Positions 8,310 to 18,854 of a stretch of 64,000 nt of DNA are shown in pieces. The notes under the pieces were generated by a model, which saw only the letters and a program-made list of their open reading frames with translations, made no database searches and was not told the DNA's origin. The stretch is from an uncultured Pseudomonadota bacterium (lineage in GTDB: Bacteria; Pseudomonadota; Alphaproteobacteria; Rs-D84), in contig OOHM01000003.1 of the NCBI GenBank assembly GCA_900320405.1, forward strand, positions 1 through 64,000. The letters run 5' to 3'. The position numbers and the translations under genes are program-made. Numbering within the stretch: the stretch's first letter is position 1; each line of letters starts with the position of its first letter.

Positions 8310-9149
8310 ATGAAAAAGTTTTTCATTTTTTGTGCCATGGCATACGCATTTTGTGGTGCGACATTTGCGTTCGGCGCGGCAAATGTGTTGGTGCCGAAAA
8401 AGGCGGATTCGGTCGCAAAGCGTGATGCATCGACATCTACGACAAATGTCGGGGCAAGTTTATTGCCAACCGCGGCAACATTGGTTGGTAATGTAATTGC
8501 ACTGAATCAGCAACAAAAGGCGTTGACCGCGGAATGTGAACCTACATCGCGTGAGATTACCTTTGTGAACAATATGATAAAGGAATGGGCAATTGCCGGT
8601 GCGACGAATCCTTTGGCAAATGGTGGGTACGGTATGCGCGCGTGCAGCAAGGAAAGCGGCGAAACATACGAAAACACCGTGACCCAGGCGGGTGTCGGCG
8701 TGACGGTTGATGCATCAAGTGTATGTTATGATATATTTACAGATGCGGATGCGCGTGGCGCGGTTTGGGCCGGGTTCCCAAAGGCCGCCGTTGTTGAATA
8801 TTGTTCTGATGGTGGCGCGTTAAGTATGTGCGGTAAGAATAAACGCAAGAAAATGACGAATATGTGGACACTGTTCGATATGGTTGATTTTGATAACAAA
8901 GACTATACCCGGACCGAGGCATCCCAGGCGGTCGCGTTGTTACAAAAGGCGTCTAATTGTTCGGGAAATAAATTGGCCGCGAAACGTCTGGAAACATTTG
9001 GTGGGTTTATAACAAATACTATCAGTAATATGGGTCAACCTACAAATACCGGAAACATTATGGGTGCGGTGCAAAATATCGTTGGACAAACCGGTGTTGG
9101 CGGAATTGGTGGATTGGCCACGGTCGCAAGTCAATTTTTAGATAAATAA
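8310..9149 (+). CDS. Exported protein of unknown function
   Basis: The product has 279 residues. A signal peptide (MKKFFIFCAMAYAFCGATFAFG) is followed by a mature part with scattered cysteines (AECEP, MRACSKE, SVCYDIF, EYCSDGG, MCGKN, NCSGN) and a Gly-rich C-terminus (GQTGVGGIGGLATVASQFLDK). No family is recognised. TATAAT at 8283-8288 and AAGAGAGAG upstream of the ATG support the start. Periplasmic or surface location is inferred from the signal. The next gene, an OmpA-type lipoprotein, has its own promoter. Confidence 0.82.
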   Translation: MKKFFIFCAMAYAFCGATFAFGAANVLVPKKADSVAKRDASTSTTNVGASLLPTAATLVGNVIALNQQQKALTAECEPTSREITFVNNMIKEWAIAGATNPLANGGYGMRACSKESGETYENTVTQAGVGVTVDASSVCYDIFTDADARGAVWAGFPKAAVVEYCSDGGALSMCGKNKRKKMTNMWTLFDMVDFDNKDYTRTEASQAVALLQKASNCSGNKLAAKRLETFGGFITNTISNMGQPTNTGNIMGAVQNIVGQTGVGGIGGLATVASQFLDK

Positions 9150-9183
9150 TTTACAATTAAATAAAATCGGGGGCGTTTTTTGC

Positions 9184-9212
9184 TTTACTAAAAATGTCAA
9201 AATGCGTATAAT
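9184..9212 (+). promoter_or_regulatory. Promoter of the OmpA-type lipoprotein
   Basis: TTTACT (9184-9189) and TATAAT (9207-9212) are spaced 17 bases apart, about 31 bases before the start at 9243. Confidence 0.6.
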
Positions 9213-9242
9213 GTGCAAAAAGGTAAGAGAAAGGATTCTATT

Positions 9243-10907
9243 ATGAAAATACAATCTGGGGCATCTGTATGGGTTATAACGCGCGTGTTGGCGTGCGCGG
9301 CGGCGTTTGCGGTCGCGGGGTGTGCGCAATCCACTGTCGATTCGGAATATTCTGATGGGTATGTCGCAACACCGACGGTTGATTATGTTGAACGGTTGGA
9401 TGTTTATTCTGCACCACATCGGGATTCTTTCCTGAATCAGTTGGCAATGAATTATCGTTCTTATGCAATTTATAATGCACGGACCAGTGGCCATCCGGAT
9501 ATCGGTGAATTGTTTGCAAACAAGGCGGTCGCGGCATTTTCTGGCGAGGTTCCATTCCCAGAATCATTGAACAATTGGGAAATCGCAAACGATAACACGG
9601 CGTATGAATTGTCTTTGGCATATAATGATATGATTGAGCAATTCAAAAACGATGCCAGTGACGCACATCCGGAAATGGCGGCGGAATTGCAGGCGAAATA
9701 TGATTGTTGGATTTCGGCGGTTGCATCCGGCCAGGATAAAACCGCACGTGAATGTCGGGCGCGTTTCGAACGCACTTTGACCGCGTTGCGCGATTGCCGT
9801 GGTGGCAAAATTGTGAATAATCCGTCGCGTATGACCACGGAAACAACCACAACGACCAGTGAAATGATGGTTTCGACCGCGGCGCAAAGGGCGCCTGTGC
9901 CGGAATATTATCCTGAAACAAGTGGTATGTCCGCGATGCGCGGGGCAAACCGCACACGCGAAGGTGTCATTATTGTGAACAATGTTAATGTGCCGGAACA
10001 TCTTATAAATCCGGTACCGGTGGAATCGCAACAACCGTTGGTGTTTAACCAGAATATTTATGGTGGCGACAAAACATTTAACGATAACAGCAAACGCGAC
10101 AGCGAGAATACAAGTTTGAAGGCCGATTGCCCGTGTGCAAATCGCGAATCGGCGAATGGCGGGTCGATGGTTATGTCAAACAACCAACCGGTGTCTGTGA
10201 CGGTCAATGGTGCACCGGCCACGGTGGCGGCGCCTGTGCCGGCGGCGGAACCGTGCGATTGTGCGGATGATTATGAAGAAATCACCATTGTTGCGGATGA
10301 TTTGGTTTCGCGTCAGGAATTCATTGATATGATGATGGCTATGCGTGCGGAATTGGCGGCAATAAATGCGCGATTGGATAAATTGTCTGCGGCAAAACCG
10401 GCGGCCAAAGATGATTATGATGAAACGACGATTATCAAAGTTCAGCAGATTCCGTTGGAACCAAAACAGCATGTTATGGAAGAAGTCTTTGAAATTCGAT
10501 TCGATTTTGACAAGGCAAAAATTAAACCAGAATATGATGATGTGATTCGTAAATTGGCGACCGTGACCCAGAATAATAAAAATGTTAAGATTTCGGTCGT
10601 TGGTCATACCGATACCTCGGGCAGCAAACAGTACAATTACGCATTGGGTGGTCGTCGTGCCGAGGCGGTTCAAAAAATGTTAATTGAACGCGGTATCCCG
10701 GCCAGTCAGATTGTCGCGGTTTCTGCCGGTGAAGAAGATTTGAAAGTTTGGACGCCAGATGGTGTGCCGAATGCGGAAAATCGTCGCGTCCGTGTCGTGA
10801 AAGAGGTCACATATACCGACCCGAATGGCGGAAAAATGGTTCCGGTTGCAAATGTCGCGGTCGAAGAATTTATTGAAGATTGTGACGATGGAACCTGCGG
10901 AATGTAG
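9243..10907 (+). CDS. OmpA-family peptidoglycan-binding lipoprotein
   Basis: The product has 554 residues. It starts with a lipoprotein signal ending AVAGC (Cys27). A helical N-terminal domain (YRSYAIYNARTSGHPD and AKYDCWISAV) is followed by a long variable linker. The C-terminal OmpA domain spans about residues 412-525 (FEIRFDFDKAKI, VVGHTDTSGS, YNYALGGRRAEAV, NRRVRVV). That domain binds the diaminopimelate of peptidoglycan, so the protein probably tethers the outer membrane to the wall. A small Asp/Glu-rich tail (EEFIEDCDDGTCGM) ends it. ATG 9243 with AAGAGAAAGGA upstream is preferred over the earlier in-frame ATG at 9213. Confidence 0.9.
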   Translation: MKIQSGASVWVITRVLACAAAFAVAGCAQSTVDSEYSDGYVATPTVDYVERLDVYSAPHRDSFLNQLAMNYRSYAIYNARTSGHPDIGELFANKAVAAFSGEVPFPESLNNWEIANDNTAYELSLAYNDMIEQFKNDASDAHPEMAAELQAKYDCWISAVASGQDKTARECRARFERTLTALRDCRGGKIVNNPSRMTTETTTTTSEMMVSTAAQRAPVPEYYPETSGMSAMRGANRTREGVIIVNNVNVPEHLINPVPVESQQPLVFNQNIYGGDKTFNDNSKRDSENTSLKADCPCANRESANGGSMVMSNNQPVSVTVNGAPATVAAPVPAAEPCDCADDYEEITIVADDLVSRQEFIDMMMAMRAELAAINARLDKLSAAKPAAKDDYDETTIIKVQQIPLEPKQHVMEEVFEIRFDFDKAKIKPEYDDVIRKLATVTQNNKNVKISVVGHTDTSGSKQYNYALGGRRAEAVQKMLIERGIPASQIVAVSAGEEDLKVWTPDGVPNAENRRVRVVKEVTYTDPNGGKMVPVANVAVEEFIEDCDDGTCGM

Positions 10908-10932
10908 TTTGTTTTGGTGAATGCAAAAGGAC

Positions 10933-10960
10933 TTGACAAAAGATTTTATTCGTGTATAGT
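10933..10960 (+). promoter_or_regulatory. Near-consensus promoter of a 46-codon gene
   Basis: TTGACA (10933-10938) and TATAGT (10955-10960) are spaced 16 bases. This is one of the best sigma70-like promoters in the window. Confidence 0.8.
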
Positions 10961-10999
10961 CGTGTTCACCAGAGAGATACTTTGAAAAAGGTGTTGAAT

Positions 11000-11140
11000 A
11001 TGGCAGATGTAAATGATGTAAAGAAAGCGAACACAAAGATGGCGTTCCGTAGCGGGGCAGAAAATGTTGTGAACCTTATGGCGGAATTGCAAAAACGCGG
11101 TGTTAAATTGCAAGAACCCAAAGATACGATACTGCGGTAA
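11000..11140 (+). CDS. Small 46-residue protein
   Basis: The product begins MADVNDVKKANTKMAFRSG and ends QEPKDTILR, with a helical middle (AENVVNLMAELQKRGVKL). It is soluble and slightly basic, with no signal or membrane segment. It lies between a strong promoter (10933-10960) and a terminator (11176-11210), and AAAAAGG precedes the ATG. These signals make a real small gene likely. The function is unknown; the size would suit a small regulator or nucleoid-associated protein, but nothing in the sequence proves this. Confidence 0.6.
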   Translation: MADVNDVKKANTKMAFRSGAENVVNLMAELQKRGVKLQEPKDTILR

Positions 11141-11175
11141 TTTTTTGGGGAAAGGTATCGGGTTTCTATTTTTGT

Positions 11176-11210
11176 GTGGTGGTGCGTGTGTGCCACCACG
11201 CATTTTTTAT
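11176..11210 (+). terminator. Terminator of the 46-codon gene
   Basis: GTGGTGG and CCACCAC arms around TGCGTGTGTG are followed by GCATTTTTT. Confidence 0.75.
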
Positions 11211-11247
11211 GACCGGTGAATTTGAAATTCTTTTAAAATAAACCATT

Positions 11248-11275
11248 TTGAACTTTATTAAAAATGTGATACAAT
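11248..11275 (+). promoter_or_regulatory. Promoter of the glycine-zipper gene pair
   Basis: TTGAAC (11248-11253) and TACAAT (11270-11275) are spaced 16 bases, ahead of AGAGGAAAGGGG and the ATG at 11303. Confidence 0.65.
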
Positions 11276-11302
11276 GACCCCTAGAGGAAAGGGGAGTCAA
11301 AA

Positions 11303-11767
11303 ATGATGCAGAATTTGCAAATCCACAGAAATCTGGGGGCTGGTGGTCAAATTCAAAATATTTTTTCTGCGATATTTATATTTTTTGTATTTTTAATTTC
11401 ACAAAATTCTTATTCTGTTGAATTAAAGCAACGCCAATTTGGTGTTGGGGCACACTCGTCCGGTGGTTTTGTTGCCGAAGTTCCAGGTACAGAAAGTATG
11501 ACTGAGATGGATGTTGTGTCGACCCTGCGTCATGATATCCAATTATTGGATGAAGAAATTATGAAATGCGATCGCAAACGCAAGGGTTGGGTTGCGGCGA
11601 CGGTTGTTGGTGGTGTTGGGGTTGTTGGTACGGGAATCGGTGCAATTGTGCAACATAACAAGATTCAAAACAAGAAGTCAGAGTTGAAACAGGTTCAGTC
11701 TGATATTGCGGATACTAAACAAAGCATCAAAGACGCATCAAACCCTTTACAAGAAGTTAGCAAATAA
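11303..11767 (+). CDS. Exported glycine-zipper/coiled-coil protein 1
   Basis: The product has 154 residues. The N-terminal hydrophobic segment (FSAIFIFFVFLISQNSYS) acts as a signal. A helix with IQLLDEEIMKCDRKRKGW follows. A Gly-spaced hydrophobic helix (VAATVVGGVGVVGTGIGAIV) precedes a polar coiled coil (IQNKKSELKQVQSDIADTKQ). The neighbour at 11782 has the same order of elements, so the two are probably paralogues from a duplication. Glycine-zipper helices often pack in membranes or oligomers. The stop codon overlaps an ATG of the next frame (TAATG). The function is unknown. Confidence 0.78.
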   Translation: MMQNLQIHRNLGAGGQIQNIFSAIFIFFVFLISQNSYSVELKQRQFGVGAHSSGGFVAEVPGTESMTEMDVVSTLRHDIQLLDEEIMKCDRKRKGWVAATVVGGVGVVGTGIGAIVQHNKIQNKKSELKQVQSDIADTKQSIKDASNPLQEVSK

Positions 11768-11781
11768 TGGGGGCGACAAAG

Positions 11782-12624
11782 ATGAATATAAAACCTATAT
11801 CGTTTTTAACAATTGCTTTGGTTGGTATGACGCCCGCCGTTTCATCGTATGGTGTGCCGATGACGGCACAGATTCAGCATTTATTGGAACAAAAAGAAGA
11901 AAAAATTAAGAAATTGGAAGAGTGCGAAGGTAAAAAGTGGGGTTGGAAAATTGCGGGGATATCTACGATTGGTTTAACCGCGGTTGGTATCGGTGTAAAT
12001 ATTGCCCAGGCAAATAAAAGCAATCGCCTGTCTGAAGAGATTGATTTGAACAAACAACAATTGGAACGCCAACAAAAACGTTTGGATCAGATGAACACCC
12101 AAATATCACAAAAAGAACAAGAAAAAGCCGAAGGTGGGTATTTAAAAGAAGAAAACAGCAGACAAAAAGGTGTTGAGTCAGAGATTGTTAAGAGCGATTA
12201 CGCAGATCGTGAGCCGGATGGCAAGGTTGGCGATGCGTGTGATAACGGCAAAGGTACGTGGGTGCCCGGCGGTGACCAATTATGTCTTGATGTGGGTGGT
12301 AATGGACTGCAATATTGCCATTGCAAAACAAATACAGATAACGATAATGACGGGAAAGATAAAAAAAGTATCCAAGATAATGGGGATGTCGTTATAGCGG
12401 GTTATTGTCTTAACCAAGAAGGTGATACCGGTGATTTAGATTATAGCAAAAAAACGTTTTGTTGGTGCGATATTTATATACCGAATTACTGTTCACAATC
12501 AAAGTTATTCGATGATAATATCGGTGTGTGTTCCGGACAAGAAAATGGAAATAACACCATGTGTCAAACGTTTTGTGAAGGTAAAAAGAGCGCATTAATA
12601 AAAATTTGTGATGATTTACAATAA
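11782..12624 (+). CDS. Exported glycine-zipper/coiled-coil protein 2 with Cys-rich tail
   Basis: The product has 280 residues. Signal MNIKPISFLTIALVGMTPAVSS is followed by a short coiled coil (QHLLEQKEEKIKKLEECEGKK), a Gly-containing hydrophobic helix (IAGISTIGLTAVGIGVNIAQ) and a long charged coiled coil. The order matches the protein encoded just upstream. The C-terminal 120 residues are Cys-rich (GDACDNGKG, YCHCKT, FCWCD, VCSGQ, MCQTFCEGK), suggesting disulfide-bonded domains outside the cytoplasm. ATG 11782 has GGGGGCGACAAAG upstream; ATG 11767 would put residues before the signal. The role is unknown. Confidence 0.78.
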   Translation: MNIKPISFLTIALVGMTPAVSSYGVPMTAQIQHLLEQKEEKIKKLEECEGKKWGWKIAGISTIGLTAVGIGVNIAQANKSNRLSEEIDLNKQQLERQQKRLDQMNTQISQKEQEKAEGGYLKEENSRQKGVESEIVKSDYADREPDGKVGDACDNGKGTWVPGGDQLCLDVGGNGLQYCHCKTNTDNDNDGKDKKSIQDNGDVVIAGYCLNQEGDTGDLDYSKKTFCWCDIYIPNYCSQSKLFDDNIGVCSGQENGNNTMCQTFCEGKKSALIKICDDLQ

Positions 12625-12630
12625 TAAAAA

Positions 12631-12660
12631 ATCCCTGCGGTTGTGCGGGGATTATTTTTT
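12631..12660. terminator. Bidirectional terminator
   Basis: The ATCCCTGC/GCGGGGAT stem is flanked by A and T runs, between convergent genes ending at 12624 and 12652. Confidence 0.85.
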
Positions 12661-12858
12661 TATTGCCCAGATAAGGGCGAGCAGCCAACCAATGCCGGTC
12701 CAACCAAACACCCATGATGCGACGCGTATGCGCATCGCGTCCGCTTTGCCTTTCTTGGATTGTGCGGCAAGGTACGCCGGTGCCAATATAATCGCCACCA
12801 GCAACCCCGCCGCCACAATGTATTTAATAATTAAAATTGTTTCATTATCAATTTGCAT
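12652..12858 (-). CDS. Small membrane protein of the superinfection-immunity (Imm) type
   Basis: The product has 68 residues with two membrane segments, IIKYIVAAGLLVAIILAPAY and a second containing VFGWTGIGWLLALIWAI. The second segment matches the GWTxIGW signature of the T4 superinfection immunity family, which is also common as short chromosomal membrane proteins. In T4, Imm blocks DNA entry of related phages; the role of bacterial homologues is mostly unproven. The gene starts six bases after the eno stop and is probably cotranscribed with it. Confidence 0.7.
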   Translation of the reverse strand: MQIDNETILIIKYIVAAGLLVAIILAPAYLAAQSKKGKADAMRIRVASWVFGWTGIGWLLALIWAIKK

Positions 12859-12864
12859 CGCAAA

Positions 12865-14142
<1,278 letters not shown>

Positions 14143-14219
14143 TTAACTTATATTCTTTTTTTTCTTGCCTAAGTGTGTTATAATATAACAACGAAACCAG
14201 AGAAAAAGAACAAAAAAAT

Positions 14220-17200
14220 ATGATAAAAAAACTGGCCCCCTTGATATACTGCCTGACGCCGTTGTGTGCCTTGGCAGAGACGATTGAAGTGACCGGCGTA
14301 AGCGGCAATGTGACGCCATTTTCCGGTGACCTTAACATCACAACCGATTCGTACCGATTCGTTTACGGGTCGGGTATAAATGTAACCGGCGGTATAAATA
14401 CGGCCGGTGGGTTATATATTGGACAAGATGCGGGACTGTCCCCGTTTGCCGGTGCAATTTATGCCGAATCTACTATCAACAGCCCGTATACAATCACAGC
14501 GGCCGATGCGATTACGATTGGTGGACCGTTACAGGTTGGGTCGCAGACCGCAACCGGATATAGCCTGACCATTGGGGGGGCGGGTTCTGCGGTGGATTTG
14601 ACCGCAGGTATGGTTGATGTTTATGGCGATTTTACGGTTTCCAATGCGGACGCGGTGTCTTTTGCGGGGGTTGTGTCAAACAATGCGGATGCGACAATAA
14701 ACGGAAATTCGTTAACAATAAGAAGCGATGATTTTCAGGCATTGGGGGCCGGGGATACCATCGTAAATGTTGGAACGGGTGCGTTTAATGTTGCAAATGG
14801 CGCGATTGAAAATAAATCCAGTGGTGATATGACAATTACCGCCGGTGCGATTACCGCCAAAACAATTACCAACGAGGCGAATTCCGGCCCAACCGGTGAT
14901 TTGACGATAAATGCGTCGTCTTTGACATTGACCGGTGGCGATGCGACAACAAATGCGTCTTTTGTAAACAAGGGGAATTTTACGGGTGTTATATCCGGGG
15001 CGACAACATTGGCACACGGATTCGACCTTGGGACGATGGGGGCGACAAATACATTTAATTTGACGACTGGGACATTATCTTTGGGCGACAGAATAGGGGA
15101 ATTTTATAATAATAATTTGAATTCTTTTGTATTGAATGTTACGGCGGGTGGTATTGATGCCGGAACAAACGCGATTCGCAATGGGATAATAAATGATAAT
15201 GCGGGTATGACATTGGCCGCGCAAACTGTCGCGGCGGCGGGCATCGAGAATTTGGCGACGATGAATATTACATCAAATGGTGCCGTTAATATGACGGGTA
15301 CTGTTGTAAATTCGGGTGCGTTGGATGTTTCGGGTACCGTGTTTTCATTGGCAAACATAAATAATTCGGGTGCCGCGACATTTAGCGGAACCGGCGCATT
15401 TAATGCGGGCGCAATCAGTAATTTGACCGGTGCAGAATCTTTGTCAATTACGGGTTCGGTTGTTACGGCAACGGGATTGATAACAAATGATGCCGGCACA
15501 ATGAGTGTCGAATCAGATGGCGCGTTGTCTGCGTTGGGATTGGATGTCAATGCCGGGACAATGAACATTTCGGGAACCGAATTGAACATCGGTACATCCG
15601 GAATTGATGTTGCGGCAAATGGCGCATTGAATACGACGGGCGACATTGTGTCGGGTGGTGAAATATCAATCGCAAATAATTTGACGGCGGGCGCGGGTGC
15701 GGCCGCGACGGGCAATATGGCCGTATCTGGCGGTGTGGTTGATATTACAATAAATAATAATGAAAAATTGTATATCGGAAACAATGTCACGGCAACTGGA
15801 AGTGGCACAGGAATGAACATAGACGCGCACACGATGGAAATTGACGGCGGTGTTTCGGCGACAAATTCGGGTAAGTTGGCGTTTGGTGTGGCCGGCGAAT
15901 CAAACTATGCGTTGACCGTTGAAGGAAACCTGGGGGTGACCAACGGTGGTGAAATTTACCTGTATACAGATAACGCGTTGGTGTCGGGGGCAATCACGGA
16001 AAATTCTGGATTGATATTTACCGACGATATGAATATTACCGCGGGTTCGGTTAGTGTCCAGGATGGTATGTATTTTGATGGCGCATCGCATTCGCGCGGG
16101 TTTGTAGTCAATTCGGGTAATGCGTTTACGATTAATGCGGCCCAGTTCACATTTAATGGTGGCGGAAATGTCGCAGATGGCAAGACATTAAATATATCGC
16201 GTTTTGGGGATGGGCAAAGTTTTGTGACGATGTCTGGTGCATTTACAAACGCGGGAACCGTGAATGTTGGCGCGACCGACCGTGCGTTCGGGACGGTTGC
16301 GTTGGGTACGCTTACAAATGATGGGGTATTCAATGTTTGGGCGAATCAGATTACCGGCGGGAATGTCACGAATGATGATGTGGATGCGGTTTTGAACCTG
16401 AATTCTACGGGTAATGTGACATTGACCAATTTGGCCAATTCGGGGTCGGCCGATGTTTCGGGTGCGGCGGTCGCATTGGGGACGGTTGCGGCAAATTCCG
16501 GGAATGCGACGGGCGGCGGACTACGCGTTGTGGGGACTTCTTCGGTTGCGGCAAATTCGTTGAATATTACGGGTGGCGCGGGCGCAATGGATATAGATGC
16601 GCCGGTTATCAATATTGCCGGTGCGGTGAATACGAATGGCGGTGTGTTGCACCAGGGGTCTGGTTCGACCAGTTCTTTGAATTTGTTGGGCGACAGTTTT
16701 ACATTTAATGCGGCATCTTGGACATTGAATTCATTTGTTGCCGATGGGGGTGTGGGTACATACACCATAACCGGTACGGCGGACTTTGGTTCGGGCATAT
16801 TTGTTGCGGACGGTGCGTTAACCAATTTCAATCGTAATGTCATAGATGCACCGACATTAAGTGCCGCGGGTGATTTGGTTCAAAATGGTTCTGGATTGAT
16901 TCAGGATGGTACCGTGAATATGATATCCAACAATTTCACATTAAATGCGAACACGGTTAGTGTTGGTGGTGATATAGATGTAAGCAATTTCACGATTTCA
17001 AATTTGAATGCGGCGGACGGTGTGAATATCAATGTTGGCGGTAATGTGTCGGGCGGATTGGATATTATCAATTTGAATTATATGACGGTTGGCGGCAATT
17101 ATACATTTGATAATAACAGCAGATTGTTGGCGGTTGCGAATTCATCGTCTACGCATAATTATTGGACCGATGTAGATTTCAGTGGTGCGGAACCGGTGAT

Positions 17201-18791
17201 AAACCCGTTAACCGGGGGCGAGGTTGCATTGATAACCGTTAATGGTTCGTTGATAAGTAATACATCAGGAATGAATATGACATCGGGTCCAACAACATTG
17301 GCAGATTCTCAGTTTGGTATTGTTTTGAAACAGGCGGTGACGGAATCGTCTGCGCTGTGGTTGGCCAGTGCCGCGGATATCCAGGGAACATTTAATAAAC
17401 TAAGTATCGGGTTCTGTAATGATAATGGAACAAATTGTGTGAATTATCTGGATGCGTTTAACACCAATAATGGTGCGGGTGAAAATTTGCCGGTGTATTT
17501 GGTCCAGCAGGGTAATGATTTATATGTTGTGTTTGATACGCGTTTTGGAACACCAATCGGTTTGTTCAAATTGCAACCAATTGTTGGTGCGACGCCGGGA
17601 CATACATTGGGTGAATGGCAATCGGCGGGCGCGTTGGACGATGTGATAGAGGCGCAATTGGCCGGACTTGGGTTTGATTATGAAACCGCCGTTTTACCGG
17701 TTGTGCAAACTTTGTTTAACGGGACACCGTTGGAAAATGTTGATACAGAATTGTATGCCCGTATGTATGATTATACGCAAAGTGGTAATGGTAATGTGAT
17801 TCGCGCGTTCAGTCGTTTGTTCCAATTGCGCGAGGCGAACCAGATTGCAGACAGTTTGGCAATGAACACCCACGCGAATTTCTTGGATGTGTCGGATCGT
17901 TTCATTGATGAAGCAATTTGGAATCGTAATCGTCGTTTGAATAAATTGTGGATTGATGGTGGATATACAATGTTTAGAAACGACTTTGAAGATATCCGCG
18001 GCGATGGTGAACGTTTCAATTTGTCATTTGGATATGATTGGCAGGCGAACAACACATTGATATTGGGGTGGATGGTTCATGGGTCATACACAGATGCAAA
18101 TGTTGTTGATGATATTGATTTGTCTTATGGTAATTCGGGTGCGGTCGCGGGTCGTATGGAATCAGATATGACAAACCTTAGTGTTGGTGGCGGATTGTAT
18201 TTCTTGAAGACTTTAAGCAACAAGGCGCGTTTCTATGGTGATGCAATGTTTGATGTCAATATGATTGATGTTGAACGCAATCAAACATGGGTTGATACGA
18301 TTAAGGGTGATGCGACATCGTTCGGTGTTGCGGCCGAATTTGGGTTGATACACGATTGGTTGAACCAGTATGTTATTGGCAACTTGTATGCGCGCGCGGG
18401 GTATAATTTCGGTTTCGATATGACCGAAAAGGTTGGCGATGTGGATTATATGAACCTGGAATTTGATGGTTATCCAATTTTGACACCGGGTTATTCATTG
18501 ACCGCCCAGAAACGCGTGTATCCATCTGCGTGGTTTGAATTCCGTCCATATTTGACGGTTGGGGTGGAATACGATTTGTTGGGTACGCCGGATACGATGA
18601 AGTATAAATTCGCGTTGGCGGAAAAGTGGACCGACTATAATATCGATATTGATCCGCTTTGGGCGAACGGTGGCGCGGGTGTGGAATTCTTGGGTGTGAA
18701 CGGATTGCATATCGGCGTGGGATATCGGTACCAATACAACGCCAATGTCCAGATGCACAAAATCCACGCGTCTATGAAGTACCGGTTTTAA
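14220..18791 (+). CDS. Large autotransporter (type V secretion) with beta-helical passenger
   Basis: The product has 1523 residues. A signal peptide (MIKKLAPLIYCLTPLCALA) precedes about 1100 residues of degenerate Asn/Gly/Thr/Ser repeats (for example VNSGALDVSGT and NNSGAATFSGTGAF) that predict a right-handed beta-helix. The C-terminal 290 residues form an autotransporter barrel (LWIDGGYTMFRND, LSFGYDWQAN, LILGWMVHGSY) ending in the outer membrane signature MKYRF. The passenger contains almost no Cys, as usual for this class. It is probably a surface adhesin or similar. TATAAT lies at 14179-14184. A strong terminator follows. Confidence 0.93.
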   Translation: MIKKLAPLIYCLTPLCALAETIEVTGVSGNVTPFSGDLNITTDSYRFVYGSGINVTGGINTAGGLYIGQDAGLSPFAGAIYAESTINSPYTITAADAITIGGPLQVGSQTATGYSLTIGGAGSAVDLTAGMVDVYGDFTVSNADAVSFAGVVSNNADATINGNSLTIRSDDFQALGAGDTIVNVGTGAFNVANGAIENKSSGDMTITAGAITAKTITNEANSGPTGDLTINASSLTLTGGDATTNASFVNKGNFTGVISGATTLAHGFDLGTMGATNTFNLTTGTLSLGDRIGEFYNNNLNSFVLNVTAGGIDAGTNAIRNGIINDNAGMTLAAQTVAAAGIENLATMNITSNGAVNMTGTVVNSGALDVSGTVFSLANINNSGAATFSGTGAFNAGAISNLTGAESLSITGSVVTATGLITNDAGTMSVESDGALSALGLDVNAGTMNISGTELNIGTSGIDVAANGALNTTGDIVSGGEISIANNLTAGAGAAATGNMAVSGGVVDITINNNEKLYIGNNVTATGSGTGMNIDAHTMEIDGGVSATNSGKLAFGVAGESNYALTVEGNLGVTNGGEIYLYTDNALVSGAITENSGLIFTDDMNITAGSVSVQDGMYFDGASHSRGFVVNSGNAFTINAAQFTFNGGGNVADGKTLNISRFGDGQSFVTMSGAFTNAGTVNVGATDRAFGTVALGTLTNDGVFNVWANQITGGNVTNDDVDAVLNLNSTGNVTLTNLANSGSADVSGAAVALGTVAANSGNATGGGLRVVGTSSVAANSLNITGGAGAMDIDAPVINIAGAVNTNGGVLHQGSGSTSSLNLLGDSFTFNAASWTLNSFVADGGVGTYTITGTADFGSGIFVADGALTNFNRNVIDAPTLSAAGDLVQNGSGLIQDGTVNMISNNFTLNANTVSVGGDIDVSNFTISNLNAADGVNINVGGNVSGGLDIINLNYMTVGGNYTFDNNSRLLAVANSSSTHNYWTDVDFSGAEPVINPLTGGEVALITVNGSLISNTSGMNMTSGPTTLADSQFGIVLKQAVTESSALWLASAADIQGTFNKLSIGFCNDNGTNCVNYLDAFNTNNGAGENLPVYLVQQGNDLYVVFDTRFGTPIGLFKLQPIVGATPGHTLGEWQSAGALDDVIEAQLAGLGFDYETAVLPVVQTLFNGTPLENVDTELYARMYDYTQSGNGNVIRAFSRLFQLREANQIADSLAMNTHANFLDVSDRFIDEAIWNRNRRLNKLWIDGGYTMFRNDFEDIRGDGERFNLSFGYDWQANNTLILGWMVHGSYTDANVVDDIDLSYGNSGAVAGRMESDMTNLSVGGGLYFLKTLSNKARFYGDAMFDVNMIDVERNQTWVDTIKGDATSFGVAAEFGLIHDWLNQYVIGNLYARAGYNFGFDMTEKVGDVDYMNLEFDGYPILTPGYSLTAQKRVYPSAWFEFRPYLTVGVEYDLLGTPDTMKYKFALAEKWTDYNIDIDPLWANGGAGVEFLGVNGLHIGVGYRYQYNANVQMHKIHASMKYRF

Positions 18792-18814
18792 TTAGTGGTT
18801 AGAGAGAGTATAAA

Positions 18815-18841
18815 ACCCGCGGATTTCCGCGGGTGTTTTTT
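18815..18841 (+). terminator. Terminator of the autotransporter gene
   Basis: A perfect stem ACCCGCGG/CCGCGGGT with loop ATTT is followed by a T-rich tract. Confidence 0.92.
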
Positions 18842-18854
18842 TATGCGCGGGCAG

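Noticed and set aside
15104-15832. 242-codon minus-strand open frame
   Set aside because: It is antisense to the autotransporter passenger; its Pro/Ala/Val-rich content is the complement of Gly/Asn/Thr repeats.
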